Positions 10,931 to 23,568 of a stretch of DNA of 64,000 nucleotides are shown here, piece after piece. Position 1 is the stretch's first letter; each line of letters starts with the position of its first letter. The notes under the pieces are model-generated. The model was not told the origin of the DNA, made no database searches, and saw only the letters and a program-made list of their open reading frames with translations. The DNA is from Symsagittifera roscoffensis (Eukaryota > Xenacoelomorpha > Acoela > Convolutidae): the NCBI RefSeq assembly GCF_963678635.1, contig NC_087063.1, positions 32,130,599-32,194,598 of the forward strand, in the 5' to 3' direction. The translations under genes and the position numbers were made by a program.

Positions 10931-11100
10931 GATGTAATGTTATATTTAGGTATTTTGGAAAGGATCGTCATTTTTATCTACCAAAAAGAGCCCGAATAAT
11001 AGGAGAAAGTTATCACACAAGCGTTATTATAAAAGGCATTAGGCAAATTGTGGGTCTTTTGACATGACGTGAAATGGTGCGCTATATATTTAAAGAAAAA

Positions 11101-11172
11101 TTTTATCCTTTCACATGCTAGAGCACCTTTTTCGGGAGAAATTCTAGTGCTCTAGCATGTGAAAGGATAAAA
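11101..11172. repeat. Perfect 26-bp inverted repeat with 20-nt loop
   Basis: Positions 11101-11126 and 11147-11172 are exact reverse complements (the arm starts TTTTATCCTTTCACATGCTA), separated by 20 nt. A transcript would fold into a perfect 26-bp stem. It could be the core of a foldback element or a small-RNA hairpin. Confidence 0.85.
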
Positions 11173-12582
11173 GTTCTCACTTGCAAATTCGAACGAAAAG
11201 AGTGTTTTCGGGATTTTTTTTCTTTTTGGTCAAATCTGGAAGAAAATTAAATTCGCTCAGGCTCCTCACTTTGTCTTAGTTGTAATTGAAACTCGTTTTA
11301 AAATTTGTAACATTTTAAACTCTGATTTTAATTAATTACCTAATTAGTTTTTTTTGCTTAAAGGGGTTCGGCATGTTTTAAATTGGCTTAGAAACCTCAT
11401 TTTGCTTATTTGGATTGGCAAAGTAGATTAATAATAAGATTTTGTGTGCTAAAAATAAGATTCAGGAGAAATGGAGCCTAAAATATAGTACAGCTCAAAA
11501 TTTTCCAATCTAGCATTTTGTTTTCTGTTCAACTGGTTTCTAACCGCGTAATGTGTGCTTAGTTACCGCTCGGTAAATGATTTTGAATGCTAAAGTACAT
11601 GCGATGATTATGTTTCTTGCCACGTGTTCCTCAAAATGAACATAGTTCGAGATAAGTTTTTGCAGAGGTATTTAATAATTTCCTCGATTTAGTAGCGTTC
11701 TCCTCATGTTTGTCTGCTAGCTTACCATGCTATGTGTGTGTGGTATCGCAAGTGTTGCGAAGCTCCGCTTTACCATAGTTTCTAGAATGTCTCGCAGCAT
11801 GACTAGCAGTTTAACCAATCTGCGCATGTGGTTTTTCAAACGTGCGGAGTGTTTATTGAACTAGTATCTCTGGTGTCAAAAATTATTGGCTGAGAAAACA
11901 TCTCATTGCAAAATTTAGGAGTGGAGGATTAGTTCGATTTAAACATTAGCTATGTAAAGGGTTGTGTCGATTGGATGCTATGATTTTCGGTTTGATGGCA
12001 TTTGCTGGTGGAAACAGCGAATTTCTACTAGTTTCCTGTTAGCTAACCTGTCTTGACACCGTATTCGTCTTTCCAACTTCGTCTGCTGTGGTACTGCCTC
12101 TGCAATGTCAGTGCACTGGGCGTACTCCTGTTCTCTCGCATATACGGGATTTTGTGCTTGGCCAGCACCTGGAAAAAATATAAGTTCTTAATGAAGAGAA
12201 TTTTGCTGGACGTAAATGTTAATCAACTATCTGTGGCTAAATAGCATGTGGTTTTTTGACCGAATCATCTGAATTTTGAATGGTTTCAAGATGAATTTTC
12301 TGCGCATTATTTGCGTTTACTCCTTTTTACCGTTGTTAGTTTAGCTGATGTGTCGCGAAGTGCATCTTCGACTCCGTGATAAATGGAAAATAATGCTTTG
12401 AAAAGATTCCTCGACGAACATAGTATAGTTAGGGGAAGAAATAGTGTGATCAAAGACTGGAACGTTCGCTTTGTTATATGTCATTTTGAACGAGGAATGG
12501 GCCACTTGTATGCAGGATTCAAATGACCTACCATTGAAACTTGAGGGCCGCGGAGTAGGATAGGATCAGTGGATGTGAACTG

Positions 12583-12673
12583 CCAATAATGAACAAAAAA
12601 TTTCAAAAATGAACAAAAAATTGAAGTTTCACGTTTTGTAGGGGAAATAATCTTCTTTTTTATTCATTATTGG
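12583..12673. repeat. Short inverted repeat
   Basis: Left arm CCAATAATGAACAAAAAA and the reverse complement of 12656-12673 match in 17 of 18 positions. The word AATGAACAAAAAATT occurs twice inside. Probably a miniature element. Confidence 0.6.
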
Positions 12674-13280
12674 GAATTCGCTTTTTTATGCCATAGTTAG
12701 TCAACAGTGGGTACTACAGAATCTCGAAAGAGCTCGCGACGAAACCAAAGTTCCACAATTTCCAAATTTCAAAAGTTTTGAAATCTGACCTGTCTGTAAA
12801 ATGAGCTACAGTGACTGCAGTCGCAAAAGAAACAATCCTTCCTCTCGAGGCTGTTCAGAATTTTCTGCTCCTCTTTCGCGCGTTTTCTCTCGGACCAGTC
12901 TGCGCCTCGACAGCAACCTAGCAAATTGAAATTCAACTATAGTTTTACTAAGTCATTAAACGTAATTTTAAAAGATACATGCGAGTTTAATTTTCTAGCT
13001 TCAAAATGTTTTCTAGCTTGATCGACAAAGAATTGGTTAAAAATGTTTTTTTTTCACCAAAACCCGCCAAAGTTCGATCTGGATTACGATAAAATCGAGA
13101 AAGTTTGCAACTCTGTCAGCGAACACTTATTTTTTCAGTTAATCCCCTTTACTTTTTGACAGGAAGTTTAATTATCGACTGATGGAATGCCTTGAAAAAC
13201 AAGGTAATAAAAATTGCATTATTAATTTTTCTTGATTTGAATTTCATTCCTTTTCGTTTGGTCATCTCAAAAACTGTCAT

Positions 13281-13355
13281 CCCCCCGGATTTGAACTCGT
13301 ATTTGTAATTTGTGTACGGCTCCTTAACTCTGCCGCTCTTTGGGCGATGCCAATC
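13281..13355 (-). other. tRNA-like sequence (weak)
   Basis: On the minus strand a B-box-like CGAGTTCAAATCCGG follows, at tRNA distance, an A-box-like GCCCAAAGAGCGGCAG. Only four acceptor-stem pairs (CATC/GATG) can be made. Probably a tRNA pseudogene or SINE relic. Confidence 0.25.
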
Positions 13356-13824
13356 TTCGTTTCGATACAGATCGGACTCTCGAAGATTCTGTTTCCGAAT
13401 GCAACACTCGCGAGAGAATCCGACATCAGTCTTTGTTTTCTCCCGAATTTCGTCCCCAAGAACACTAAAATTTGAGCTCAAATGGCTATTTAATACTGCC
13501 ATTTTGAGCTGCGTGCGTAAGGCTTACATTAATTTTAAAACGTGCATTTTTTGAAGAAAATTGTGTAACAAATGCTATATACAAGAATAAAAATTAGCTT
13601 GATTACACTTACTATGCTTGAATAAGATAATCTCGATTTGAACGTTTTGTAACGTATAGGCAATCTTGTTATTATATCTTTTATGAGTCTTTTGCGGTAG
13701 ATCAGAAAAAGAATTTTTAGATTGGTTTTCTTTCAAGTCTACGATCTTTTTGATCATGTTCTTTTGGTCTGATTGAAATGCGGATGATGAGTTCACTTCT
13801 GGGCAAAATATTGTTTTCAGATTG

Positions 13825-14745
13825 ATGCATGCGAATATTAGCAGAAAGGTTCCACCAATGATCTCTAATGTTCTACAATGGGAGAAAAGGTCAGCAGCTT
13901 TCACGAGTTTGCGCTCCTTGAGCGAGAATGCAGCCAAAGCTAAAGAAACCCAGTCAACGTTGGAAACTTCTAATCCATATTATAACAAATATAAAGACAA
14001 AATTGCGAGATTGAAAAAAGAGAAGCCTGAATTGTTTCTGGACAAGCTGACTGCTCTGAAAATTCCTGAAATTGAGTCAGAGAGCTCAATCCAGAATTCA
14101 AAATGTTCTCCAAAAGATCTAACAGCTAGTCAAAAAACACCTGCTTTAAGTTGTCCAAATAACTTCAAAGGCAGGAACGAAGTCTCATCTAACGGCTCAC
14201 AGGAGTTCTCTTTGGATAAAATAATGCGCGTTGACCTCCTGAAAGAATTACCGAGCGATGAAATTGGAACTATCTGGAAAAAATACCACGCGGACAAAAA
14301 TTTTGTTTGTGCCCTAATAACCCAATCCGATTATCAGCATTTTCAAGAACTGATGCGAAACTATCCAACGTTTTTGTTAGCCCTTCCAAAAACTGAGGGC
14401 TTTGAGTTCATTTACTCACAGGGACAGTTTTCGAGTCTACTTTTCACAAAACTAAGCAGTTTTCAAATGTACAAAGAGAATGCACCTATAATTCTATCCT
14501 TGAATTTCTACACTGATTTGGCGGCAAGTAAGGAGATTGTTTTGATGAGAGGAGAATACAATGCAGATGTTTTGATGCCAATTGAGGCGCAGACACTGGT
14601 GAATCAACATCAGCTGTTCTATAATAGAGGAGTCACAGATGAAGACAGAGAGAGACTAAAACTGGTCCAGACTTTTAACTCTAATCCGGATAAGTTTGAT
14701 TATAATGAATTGTTGAAATATATACCTGGCTATGGAAACAGTTGA
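13825..14745 (+). CDS. ATPAF1: ATP synthase mitochondrial F1 complex assembly factor 1
   Basis: A 306-residue member of the ATP11 family, a matrix chaperone that binds free F1 beta subunits until they join alpha in the ATP synthase head. The N-terminus (MHANISRKV, then basic and Ser/Ala-rich) looks like a mitochondrial presequence. NPYYNKYKDKIARLK at about 50-64 is the family's typical helix. The conserved C-terminal domain runs from about 133 to the end, with IWKKYHADK, FLLALPKTEGFEF, FTKLSSFQ, LSLNFYTDLA and LVNQHQLFYN. The coding region is one exon from the ATG at 13825; TTGTTTTCAG just before it is a good acceptor, so a 5' UTR intron is possible. Size and domain order match the family. 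Confidence 0.9.
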   Translation: MHANISRKVPPMISNVLQWEKRSAAFTSLRSLSENAAKAKETQSTLETSNPYYNKYKDKIARLKKEKPELFLDKLTALKIPEIESESSIQNSKCSPKDLTASQKTPALSCPNNFKGRNEVSSNGSQEFSLDKIMRVDLLKELPSDEIGTIWKKYHADKNFVCALITQSDYQHFQELMRNYPTFLLALPKTEGFEFIYSQGQFSSLLFTKLSSFQMYKENAPIILSLNFYTDLAASKEIVLMRGEYNADVLMPIEAQTLVNQHQLFYNRGVTDEDRERLKLVQTFNSNPDKFDYNELLKYIPGYGNS

Positions 14746-14748
14746 TAA

Positions 14749-14754
14749 AATAAA
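14749..14754 (+). terminator. Polyadenylation signal AATAAA of ATPAF1
   Basis: AATAAA begins four bases after the TGA stop (14743-14745), implying a very short 3' UTR. Confidence 0.6.
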
Positions 14755-16440
14755 AGACTTTAAAGTAAGGAGAACACATACGCAATTGTACTACTTTTCC
14801 AGGGTCGTAGACATAAAGATTGGTTTTAGAGTGTCTCAAGATTAGACATCGTATAATAAGAGCGTAAATTGTTCCTATCATTGAAAATGGGGAGGAACTT
14901 AGTATTCGGGTGCGTTTTAGTTTGTTTGTTTTCCACGTAAAATCAGGTGCCACAAATAATCATCGGAAAGGGTGGAATGATATACCAAATTAAAGCCCTA
15001 TCAGTCATGATTCGAACGACATTAGAAAATTTTAGAAAACTTTTACCAGTGTCGAGAAAAACTGGTTTAAAATTTTTGATGCTTAGTTCAATTTCGAGCG
15101 AGTAACGCGATCGAGTAACGTTCGTTATATAGAAGTTTACTAATTTTTAAATACTTTAAGGCTCACAAAAGTTAATTTTACTATCAAGAAAACTAATGTT
15201 GGATGGTTCATTCAGCGTATATTTAGCAAAAAATATGTACAAATAATAAGAAAGTTTTTTTTATTTTTTGTTTGCTATTCATTTTTGAAGAAAAATGTGG
15301 TCAATATTGCCTAATTCACTAATTTATCATGTTTTTGTATAGTTCTCGAATCAAATTGCTCTCTGAAATGACACTAAATTGAAGAGAAAAAAGAAAAAAC
15401 CTTTTTTTAGTTTCTTATATGAATATGGTCGGAACTTTCTGGGCTGTCCTTGTCCTTGGCAAATGAACCAAAAGCAAAATGAAAATCTTGGCGTATCCTG
15501 GGTCATACGTTTTTATTGTTTAGTGTGATGATTCTTGTTTTTTTAAGAGTAACGAACATAGTGAAGACTAATATCTTCATGTCTTGGTGATTTGTTGTTT
15601 TTTTTTTCACGAAAAAGTCTTAAATTTGATCACGCTCAGATTTGATTTTTCGCCTCAGATTTCTTTTTCAGTTCAGTTCATTTTCATTGTTAAAACGAAA
15701 ACAATTTCCTGAAAGCAAAAGTGTAGAGGTCAAGAAACACGTGATCGATTTCTCGTTCCGAAAAAGTATTTTAATGTTCAGATTTCCCATCGGAATCACA
15801 AAATTACCTATTGATCCAGTTTTCTCAACTTGAGTAATATTTATCAAAGATGTGCCAATTATAAAATCGACCTGAAATTCCAAGAGCTAGAAGGGCGTAT
15901 ATATATTTTTTTTAATTCGAAAGCTAAAGATTAATCAAAAAACAAGTCAGTTTTTTTCTCTTTCCTTGCGTTCATAATTCTTTTCCAGCTGTCTATGATT
16001 TTTTGAATTCATTTCAGCCTCAAGACGTTTCTCTTCCTAAAAATTTTTCTGTTGAACCTCGCTTCAGTTCTTCTCTCACTCTGCTTTTGCTCGATACATC
16101 TACTTTTCACCTTTTCTTTTCAGTTCTTCAATTCATACTAAGACCGTTTTACATTGGATCAAAATAATTTGAAAATAATAATGTGTACCAACTATTTTAC
16201 TGGTTTGATATCGAAAACAGGCTTGTCTGTTTGGTTAATTTCGATGTGCAACAACTCATAACGAAAAGGACAGAATAACAAACTAGCCGGCCTAAAACAA
16301 GGCAAAAGCCAATTGGTCGAAAAATAGACCTTCCAAAAATTTCCTTATGTTTTTTTTTCATTGTCATTGAGAAAAACTTGGTTCATTTTTATGAAATTAT
16401 TCCAAATAAAAATTATTCCGACCTCAATGAAAAATCAACA
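14755..16440. other. Intergenic, nothing recognised
   Basis: AT-rich sequence with no coding resemblance, terminal repeats or tandem structure that could be supported. Confidence 0.4.
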
Positions 16441-17830
16441 AAAGAAATAGTCGGTAAAACTAAAGAAACCCGCATTGAACCTTCGAATTAGTTTGCAGCC
16501 GAGTAGTCTCCGTATATGATAATTCTTTTTTTTCATGCTCCCACATTTGCGTGTCATTAAAAAAACTAAAACATCCCAATCTGTTTTTAGGCAGGTTTTC
16601 CAAAAAATTGGACTTCTTGAAAAGCAATTTTGGTGTCCGAAGAATCTTTAAGATTTTTGCACAATTTCGACAGCATCGATTATTACTGCGCTGAAATAAC
16701 ATTTTTTAAATTCGCGATCAAATTTCAAGCACTGATAATCTGTTTTGGCTTCGTTGCGATTTCAATTTTTAAAGAGTAAAATTTTCGGTTTCAGAAGTCT
16801 TTGATTTTTGGTTAATTGGGATTGACCAAATTTAAATCTTTCAATTGTTCACAAGATGTGTTTTTATTTGCTGTAATGTTTTTTTTGTTCTTTCAAAAAG
16901 ACTGGCGTAAGTATTTTTGAACGGATTTTTTGTTTGGAAATTAAAAGAGCTTAGTTGAAATGATATTCAGATGAATAAACTAAGTTTGTAAGGGGTACTA
17001 CAAAAGTAAAAGAATACTTTGCATGCATTAATGAAAAGAAGAGAAAAAACACTTTGTTCAAAAATCACAAGTTTTTTGGCAGATGTATTTCCCTTTAACG
17101 CTGACCTTAGTCAAAGAACATTAAAACAAAATTTCAGAAAACAAAGTAAATACGCATTGAATTTTTCGACTCAGTTGCAGCTGAGTAATCTCCGCGGGAT
17201 AACTTTGGTTTTTACTTCATCTTTCTCTCATAACTGGCTAACTTTAGAAGAACAGCAAAAAAAATCAGCCCAATCTGGTTTTAGGCAGTTTTTTTAATAA
17301 GTTGCGCATCTTGCAGAGCATTTTGGTATCTGAGGATTTCATTTATTTGTATAAGCATTTTGTCAGCATCAACTAAGGTAGTGCTGATTTTGCATTTCCA
17401 ACTTGCGATCAATATTCAACCACTGTTAGTCTAGTGCATAGCGCTAGCAGTTTTTTTTCAAGGCTAAAGCTTGCCCTATCAGAAGACTTCTAACTTCTGG
17501 TCATTTGTTCCATCGTGTTTGACAAACTTCGAAACTTTTGATTGTTCACAAGATGTGGATTTGCTCGCTGCGATGCTTTGTTGACTTCGTTCAAAATAAA
17601 AGATTCGTAGCGTTCAATCATGTGGTGAGATGCTTTTCTAGGAAACATTAGGAAGAAATTTTCAATTCAGAAGTGTTATATCTTTTCTTTCTGGCCATTT
17701 TATTTGTTCCATTGATTCTTATAAACTTTGAACATTTTCACTGTTCACAAGGTGTGGATTCGCTCGCTGCAATGCTTTATTTACCAGAAGCTTACTCGAA
17801 ATTTCTGGCATATAATATTTCTAAGTTCAG
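16440..17830 (+). repeat. Degenerate long tandem repeat
   Basis: Landmarks such as AATCTGTTTTTAGGCAG (16579 and 17275, in variant form) and TTGTTCACAAGATGTG (about 16847 and 17541, with a variant near 17740) recur in the same order about 690 bp apart, with a shorter third copy about 200 bp further. An old, diverged repeat of unknown origin. Confidence 0.55.
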
Positions 17831-18660
17831 TCATGTGCTGATTTTGAAAATTTCGAACTTGTTTAAAGTATGTCCACCTTACTAAAATACCAAAAAAACC
17901 TAAATAGTTAATCCGCATTGATCTTTTTGACTTCATAGGCCTAATTTGGTTGTTTGGGAAGCTGATGAGCTCGAATTACTCCTTTATCCCGCAGAAAAAC
18001 GACAGACAAAAAATTGACCTGGCACGGCGTCAAAAAAGGCTAATTATTTAGGACAAACTTTGCGCTGATGATGGAATTACGCTAACAAAAGAACTGCTGC
18101 TGCAGGTATTTCGGAAAAATTACCATTCAAGTATAAGGTTCTCAGAAGAAGTCAAGTTGTCCCTAATTTTTTTCTAACTTTCTGTTATGAGCGCTCAAGA
18201 CCTTTGAATGTCTATATCGCCAAAGCAAATCGACCGTTTTTTTACGCAGGAACAAGACTCTTTTCCTAATTTTCCGCTGTATGAAAAGTAAATCAAAGCC
18301 AGCAGCTTCACAAAGAGCCAAGTTACGCCCTTAAATTTAAATTTTCTGTATGGTTTTCGTAAATGATTCTTTAGCAAGAACACATCTAAGCTTAGCAATG
18401 ATATTCTGGCTACTTACGCGCAACAAAACATAATTTCTAAAATTTGTAACCGACTAGCTTCTTCAAAATAATTGCACTCAGTATGTGTCAAAATTTTTGT
18501 CAACTGCAAAAAAATGAGGCTTTAGCAGCAAAACTGCTTTGCATTTGCGAGTGAAGGACTCGATTTGAACATTTGAAATTCTTCACGATTGGCATCACCC
18601 AAGCGAGTGAAAAGATCTAGCCAATAAAGTCAAAAACCTTTCATCGTACTACAAGATGGT

Positions 18661-18830
18661 ATGTTTGGCGAGCTATTTTCTTGGCACACTGTCTTACCAA
18701 TCTTGCGAGGCCAAATTTTGCACTGGATAGGTGCACAACTTGGTGTGTGTAGGCCTCTGGAATTCAGAGACAAACTTTTGAAGATGTTAAAATTTTACCA
18801 AAACAATAAAAAAAACGAAAGAACAAAGCA
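18661..18830 (+). repeat. Diverged copy of a repeat found in the 20-29 kb units
   Basis: GGCCAAATTTTGCACTGGAT, a variant of AATTCAGAGACAAACTT and AAAATTTTACCAAAACAATAAA match in order the sequence near 23000, 25580 and 28865. It is an older, separate copy of that repeat. Confidence 0.6.
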
Positions 18831-18927
18831 AGATCCAAAAGATAATAAATCCAGACAAATTGGAAACAGCAATACAAAGACTTGTTGCTATTGCAAAACG
18901 ATTTCCTTCAGGCTGACTTCTCATTAA

Positions 18928-19440
18928 GGTCCCGGACAAAGACGTCAAAAAGTCAAACCGTATCGCTGAATATACGCACCGTTTATTTAGACCCGCCGGC
19001 CTCTTTTGTGCAACAGGACCTATTCGCCGCCTCGAGGGTAAACCTTATCACCCTATCATTCTTGATGGCAAGCATAAACATGTGGAATTGTTTGTCAGAT
19101 ATTTTATTGTCAACATCAGCACTAATTTGTCAACATCAGCATTAATTGGATTATCTGCGCTCAATAATTCAATTGGAACTAGCGAATACTTAATCTTTGC
19201 GCTTTGTTTGCGCTTACAGTTGAGCGGCTTTATTACCGTCGGGTCAGTCATGAGGATGACTTGTTCGCTTTTGTAAGCGAGTTTTCTACACAAATTTAGA
19301 AAACGGAAAACTAACACTTGAAGTTCGTGAAACGACTTCCTAGTTATCCAAACATTCACTGGAGGCTCGCATAAAAACAAAATAAAGTGCAAGCCCACAT
19401 AGTTTGCACTTTTTCCTGCCATGATACTAGCTTCTCTTCG
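18928..19440 (+). pseudogene. BEL/Pao-type retrotransposon integrase relic
   Basis: One frame from about 18928 reads through SNRIAEYTHRLFRPAGLF and GKPYHPIILDGKHKHVELF. This resembles the stretch before and in the zinc-binding start of BEL/Pao integrases, where a xHPIILxxxH motif is typical. A further piece near 19330-19380 reads FTGGSHKNKIKC, like the block before the first catalytic Asp. Frames change and stops occur, and no LTR or primer-binding site was found, so this is a dead fragment. A 20-bp tandem duplication lies in it at 19108-19146. Confidence 0.5.
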
Positions 19441-20310
19441 CTCTCATTCGGGAACATTTTGACCACCGTAAACAATACTTCCGTGCACAGAGTTACAAGA
19501 ACAAATTCGCACGCGGATACTGATGATCACTTGAACACCAGCGATTTAGTCTGGATTTTCACTTGAAAACCGGCGAGTTAGTCTGGACCTTTAATTAAGA
19601 AAAAGATCTGCCGTAATGACAGCCTGCACCGAAAATTAACGCGACCGACCATTGAACTCGTTCCATTTTTTTTGCTGCACCGGGGGCCGAAATTGTTCTC
19701 GCTAGATCTACCAGCGAAAAAATAATTGCTGTACTTATAAAGTTTCTAAAAAACGTTGTGAAATCTCTGTCACCTGACGATTTTAGATGACTTTGTATGT
19801 TGCTACCAAAAATTTTTTTTCTGATAATTCCAATAATTGTTAGTTTGATATAAATATTGGTAATTCAAGGTTCTGTTTCGAACCAAAAGTACGTTATTTT
19901 GTACAGATTTTTCGATAAAAAAGGAGTGCATAAAACAAATGAGTGCGAGTTTTCACAGCAACCAACTTTCCCAACTGCTACAAAACAATCTGACGAAGGT
20001 TCAGCGGTAAAAGCATAGGTGGTATTAAACGTATTTGGTTTTTTCTTTTTTCACCTTAAAAAACCCTCCGTTTCTACCATAAATTTTATTTTTATAAGAG
20101 TCGAGAAAGCAAAAAAAGCCGTCTTTTTTAGTGCTGAAACAATGTTTCAAAATAACAGGGAAGCCATTCTATAATTTTATGATAATTTGTCAACGCGAAA
20201 AAACTGCAGGCAACAACCAAACGTTTCGAGCGTGTTTGAGAATAATTTGAATTCGTATCATTAATTGAACTTCATTTTGCTTGTGTTTCAATCATACCCT
20301 GTACAGTTTC
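19441..20310. other. Intergenic, no gene recognised
   Basis: May include further decayed BEL/Pao sequence. A ~34-bp imperfect direct duplication (CACTTGAACACCAGCGATTT and variant) sits at about 19530-19595. Nothing else is supported. Confidence 0.4.
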
Positions 20311-23300
20311 AATTCTTTTTAAGTTCTGGAGCCCAAACCATCAAAACTATTTCGCTTGCTCAGTTTGCGCTTGAAGCTGCTATGACAGCACATTTTTTCT
20401 AAAATTTTGAGATCAGTGTCGACTCGTTAAACACGTACATCCTACTGGGTGGGGTGGCCGATCCTTTGATGGCATAAATATTTTCATGGAATCAAGTTCC
20501 TTCGAATTGATTTGAAATTCAAATATAAACAAATTGTAGAACGAAAATAATCAACACTTTGACAACATCTTTCAGCTGTTGGCACCGACGGAGTTAACCA
20601 CCTTGTAAAACCAGCAGCACATCAATTTTGACGAAGACAATGAAATTGCAGCAAACGCATTCAAAACGCAAGCCAACAAGCTATAGGAAACAACAAAAAC
20701 ACAACGCATAAGCTAATTACTGAATCGTCCAATTGGACCGGATGAGCTATCGAGAAAAACAACTAAATATACGGAATTTTAAAGTAATTTTTAAACATTC
20801 AAATAAGTTAGGCAAAAAGACAACTCTTCCAAATATGCTCAACTGAAGGAATACATAGCACAAAACTCAACAAAACAAGTCCGAATGCGGATCAATTTCT
20901 TTCATCAAGCAAACAGACGAATCATTCGAAATAACTTTTAAAAAAGAAACACAGCACGAAACTCAATAATCAAATCAAACTGCGGAACTACTTATTCCAT
21001 TCTGCCTTCACTGCAAGGAAAGCTTTCAGTACTCATTATTTTAAAACTGAAAACGTGTTAATGATTTTAGTATTTTTTACAAAAACCTGGAGTGTGACAT
21101 CTTAGTATCACTGAATGTTCTAAATTACGAGACTCAAGCGGAGTACTGTCCAGTGTTTTCCAGATAACAGAAACGTTAGCAGTCCCATAAAAAAATCTGA
21201 AGAACATGAAGCGCTAGCAAAAAAAACACTCGTTTGTTTGAAAGTAGTAAATAAACGCCAATTCACAACAAAGACTATCGTAGAATGGTTACAAAATAAC
21301 AGAACGGTATCTCTATTGAACATTTGTAGTAGTTTGATTTAGACATTTCATCTAACGAGAGCTGTTCGACTGAATTAATAGTATAGAAGTTAGAAATTAG
21401 AACGTTGTCATTTGGAGACGTTCAGTAATGACTACTCTGCTATCATTTTCAAAACAATTTCGCTTGATAATGACTAAATTGCCGAGATGATAGTTATTTG
21501 TACTGACTGCCCAAAAACAAATGATACAAAACCTCACTGGAAGGTGATGGAAAAAAAACGGCTTGAAATTGTTTGAGTGGGTGCATGTTATAGGTTTTTT
21601 TTAACCTTGCGATAAGCAAAGGTATTGTAATCTGGTACTACACTTTTTTCTCGTAATAATTTTGTTCACTGGACTCAATTCATCTCCTGGACTCTTCCAT
21701 TTTCTGACCTGCTCAATTTCTAGAAAAATCAATTGAAACTACTATAATTTAAGTAGTAATTAAATAAAGCCCGTTTCAGTTTGTAATTACTTTTTCAAAA
21801 AAAAAATGAAAAAAATTTCGGGCTCGTGGTGTGCGTCCTAGTTTCTGTCGGTTATTTTTATTGTGAAAGACTTGGAAAATATTATGCAAAGTATTATGCT
21901 TAAGAGTCGAACATTGGATCCCGGTTGAATAAAACCAGCAATATGTGTGCTCTTTAAAATAAAAATTTAAGCTTTTCGTGAGAATGTTGCTCCTTAACGT
22001 AAAATTTTTAATAAAGCTGGATATATAAAAAATGCTCATTCTGGCTGTTGTATGTTTTGGTCTCCCTGTGCTCCAATATATTGAAAAGCTCAAATGCAGT
22101 TGGAACAATTACAGAGGACAGCGGTTAGCTGGACTTCTAGCAATACCGCTGGCATATATTTGAACGGTTTGCGTCTACTAAATGTCACTTTTTGTCCATG
22201 TTCCTCCAGCTGTCAGATATTTTGATGCGATTTAGTCTAAACTCTGATCAAGAAAGCAAAATTTGCCTGCCTGGGAAAGCTGTATCAAGTTAGAACCGAA
22301 GAAGCGAAAATTACTGCAAGTTTATAGCTAGGAGAATCTAGAGATTTAGGTCAGCTAAAACTATAAACACGACTGATCGTGTCAGGGCGAAGCCCTGATT
22401 TTTCCGATTGCCTTTCAGCATTTATGCAGCAGTAATAAGCAACATGAAAAAATAAAATAAAATAAAATGAAAAATTTTTTGTAAATTTTGAAATTTTATC
22501 TATGAAAATCATCCCCCCACACGCCATATAAAATGCAAAACAATAGATTTTGCCCGTTGTAACAAATCAATTATGGCAAATAAGCTTCTTTCAACCAATT
22601 TGGAAGGATTTCTAAGATGGATTAAATTTCCGCTTAAGAGTTATATCGCGCGTTAATTGTCCCAAACTGGCCAAAATGGCAATCTTTTAACCCCATAACT
22701 TTACGAAAATGATCACAGGTGAAATTTTTTTTCAAATTTAAGCGCAGGACAACAATACTTTTCGAATGATAAAAAAAATTTCGTTAAAAAAAACGAAATT
22801 TGTCTGAAGAAAAAAAACCCACCCGAGCACAAATATTCTGTTACTTTTGCATCGAAAGCGGAACAAAAACATTCGAGTAACAAAGTAGCCTGCAGAGTTA
22901 AACAATACTGCTCGAATCAGGGCAAAGCCTTGAATGTTCAGACTGCCTTTTAAGGTCTCTGTAGCAGTATTAACATGAAAAATTTAGATAATAAAACATT
23001 ACCAGGCCAAACTGTGCACTGGATTGGCGCACAAATTTGTTTCTGTACGTTCCTGGATTCTAGAGACAAGTCTCTAAACATGTCAAAATTTTGCCGAACG
23101 ATCAAAAAAAATGAAATAATAAAAAAGGAACAAAGGGAGCGTCTTGGTTGCGGAATCCGCTTATAATTCACTAAATGCACAGTTTGGCCTCGTAATGAAA
23201 AAAATCAAAATAAAATTAAAAAAAAAATTGACATTTTTGTGAAAACATCCACCCACTCGCCATATTAAGTACAAAGTGATAGGTTTTGCTCCTATTAACA

Positions 23301-23568
23301 ATTGAAATATGGCCTATAAGCTTCCTTAAACCATTTTGAAACGATTTCTAAGACGGATTAAATCTCGCTCATGCGTGAATAGAGCGAAAAAATTGCTAAA
23401 CTTGGCCAAAATGGCAATCTTTAAACCCCAATAACTTTACAAAAAACAATCACAGGTGAAATATCTTTTCAAATTTAAGCTTAGGACTACAATGGCTTTC
23501 GAATGACTGAAAAAGATTTGTCAAAAATGGCTAGTTAAAAAGTCGAAAATTGTCCAGTTTTAATTCTT
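20310..23568 (+). repeat. Long segmental repeat, copy 1
   Basis: A ~3.26-kb unit. It opens with AGTTCTGGAGCCCAAACCAT, continues at 20995 with CCATTCTGCCTTCACTGCAA, and ends near 23568. The second half carries an internal imperfect duplication: CGATTTCTAAGACGGATTAA and CAATCACAGGTGAAAT near 23340-23460 correspond to 22610-22720. Around 22090-22320 a decayed reading resembles the C-terminal tail of LINE reverse transcriptases (LEQLQRTAVSW, then YLNGLRLLNVT), so the unit probably contains old LINE sequence. No intact gene. Confidence 0.85.

Larger units (their letters stand above)
8887..13820. other. Intergenic and probable intronic DNA with small repeats
   Basis: No coding region is convincing here. 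It should contain the intron and earlier exons of the CAP-Gly gene, but none was identified. It holds the tRNA-like, palindromic and hairpin elements listed separately. Confidence 0.45.

Noticed and set aside
13575-13937. 120-codon minus-strand frame overlapping the ATPAF1 gene start
   Set aside because: Antisense shadow over a well-supported gene with no recognisable protein features.
19048-19422. 124-codon minus-strand ORF
   Set aside because: It lies opposite the BEL/Pao-like relic on the plus strand and has no recognisable features of its own.
21776-22108. Repeated minus-strand frames in the three segmental copies (also 24374 and 27712)
   Set aside because: Length differs between copies and the plus strand holds decayed LINE tail sequence, so the frames are accidental.
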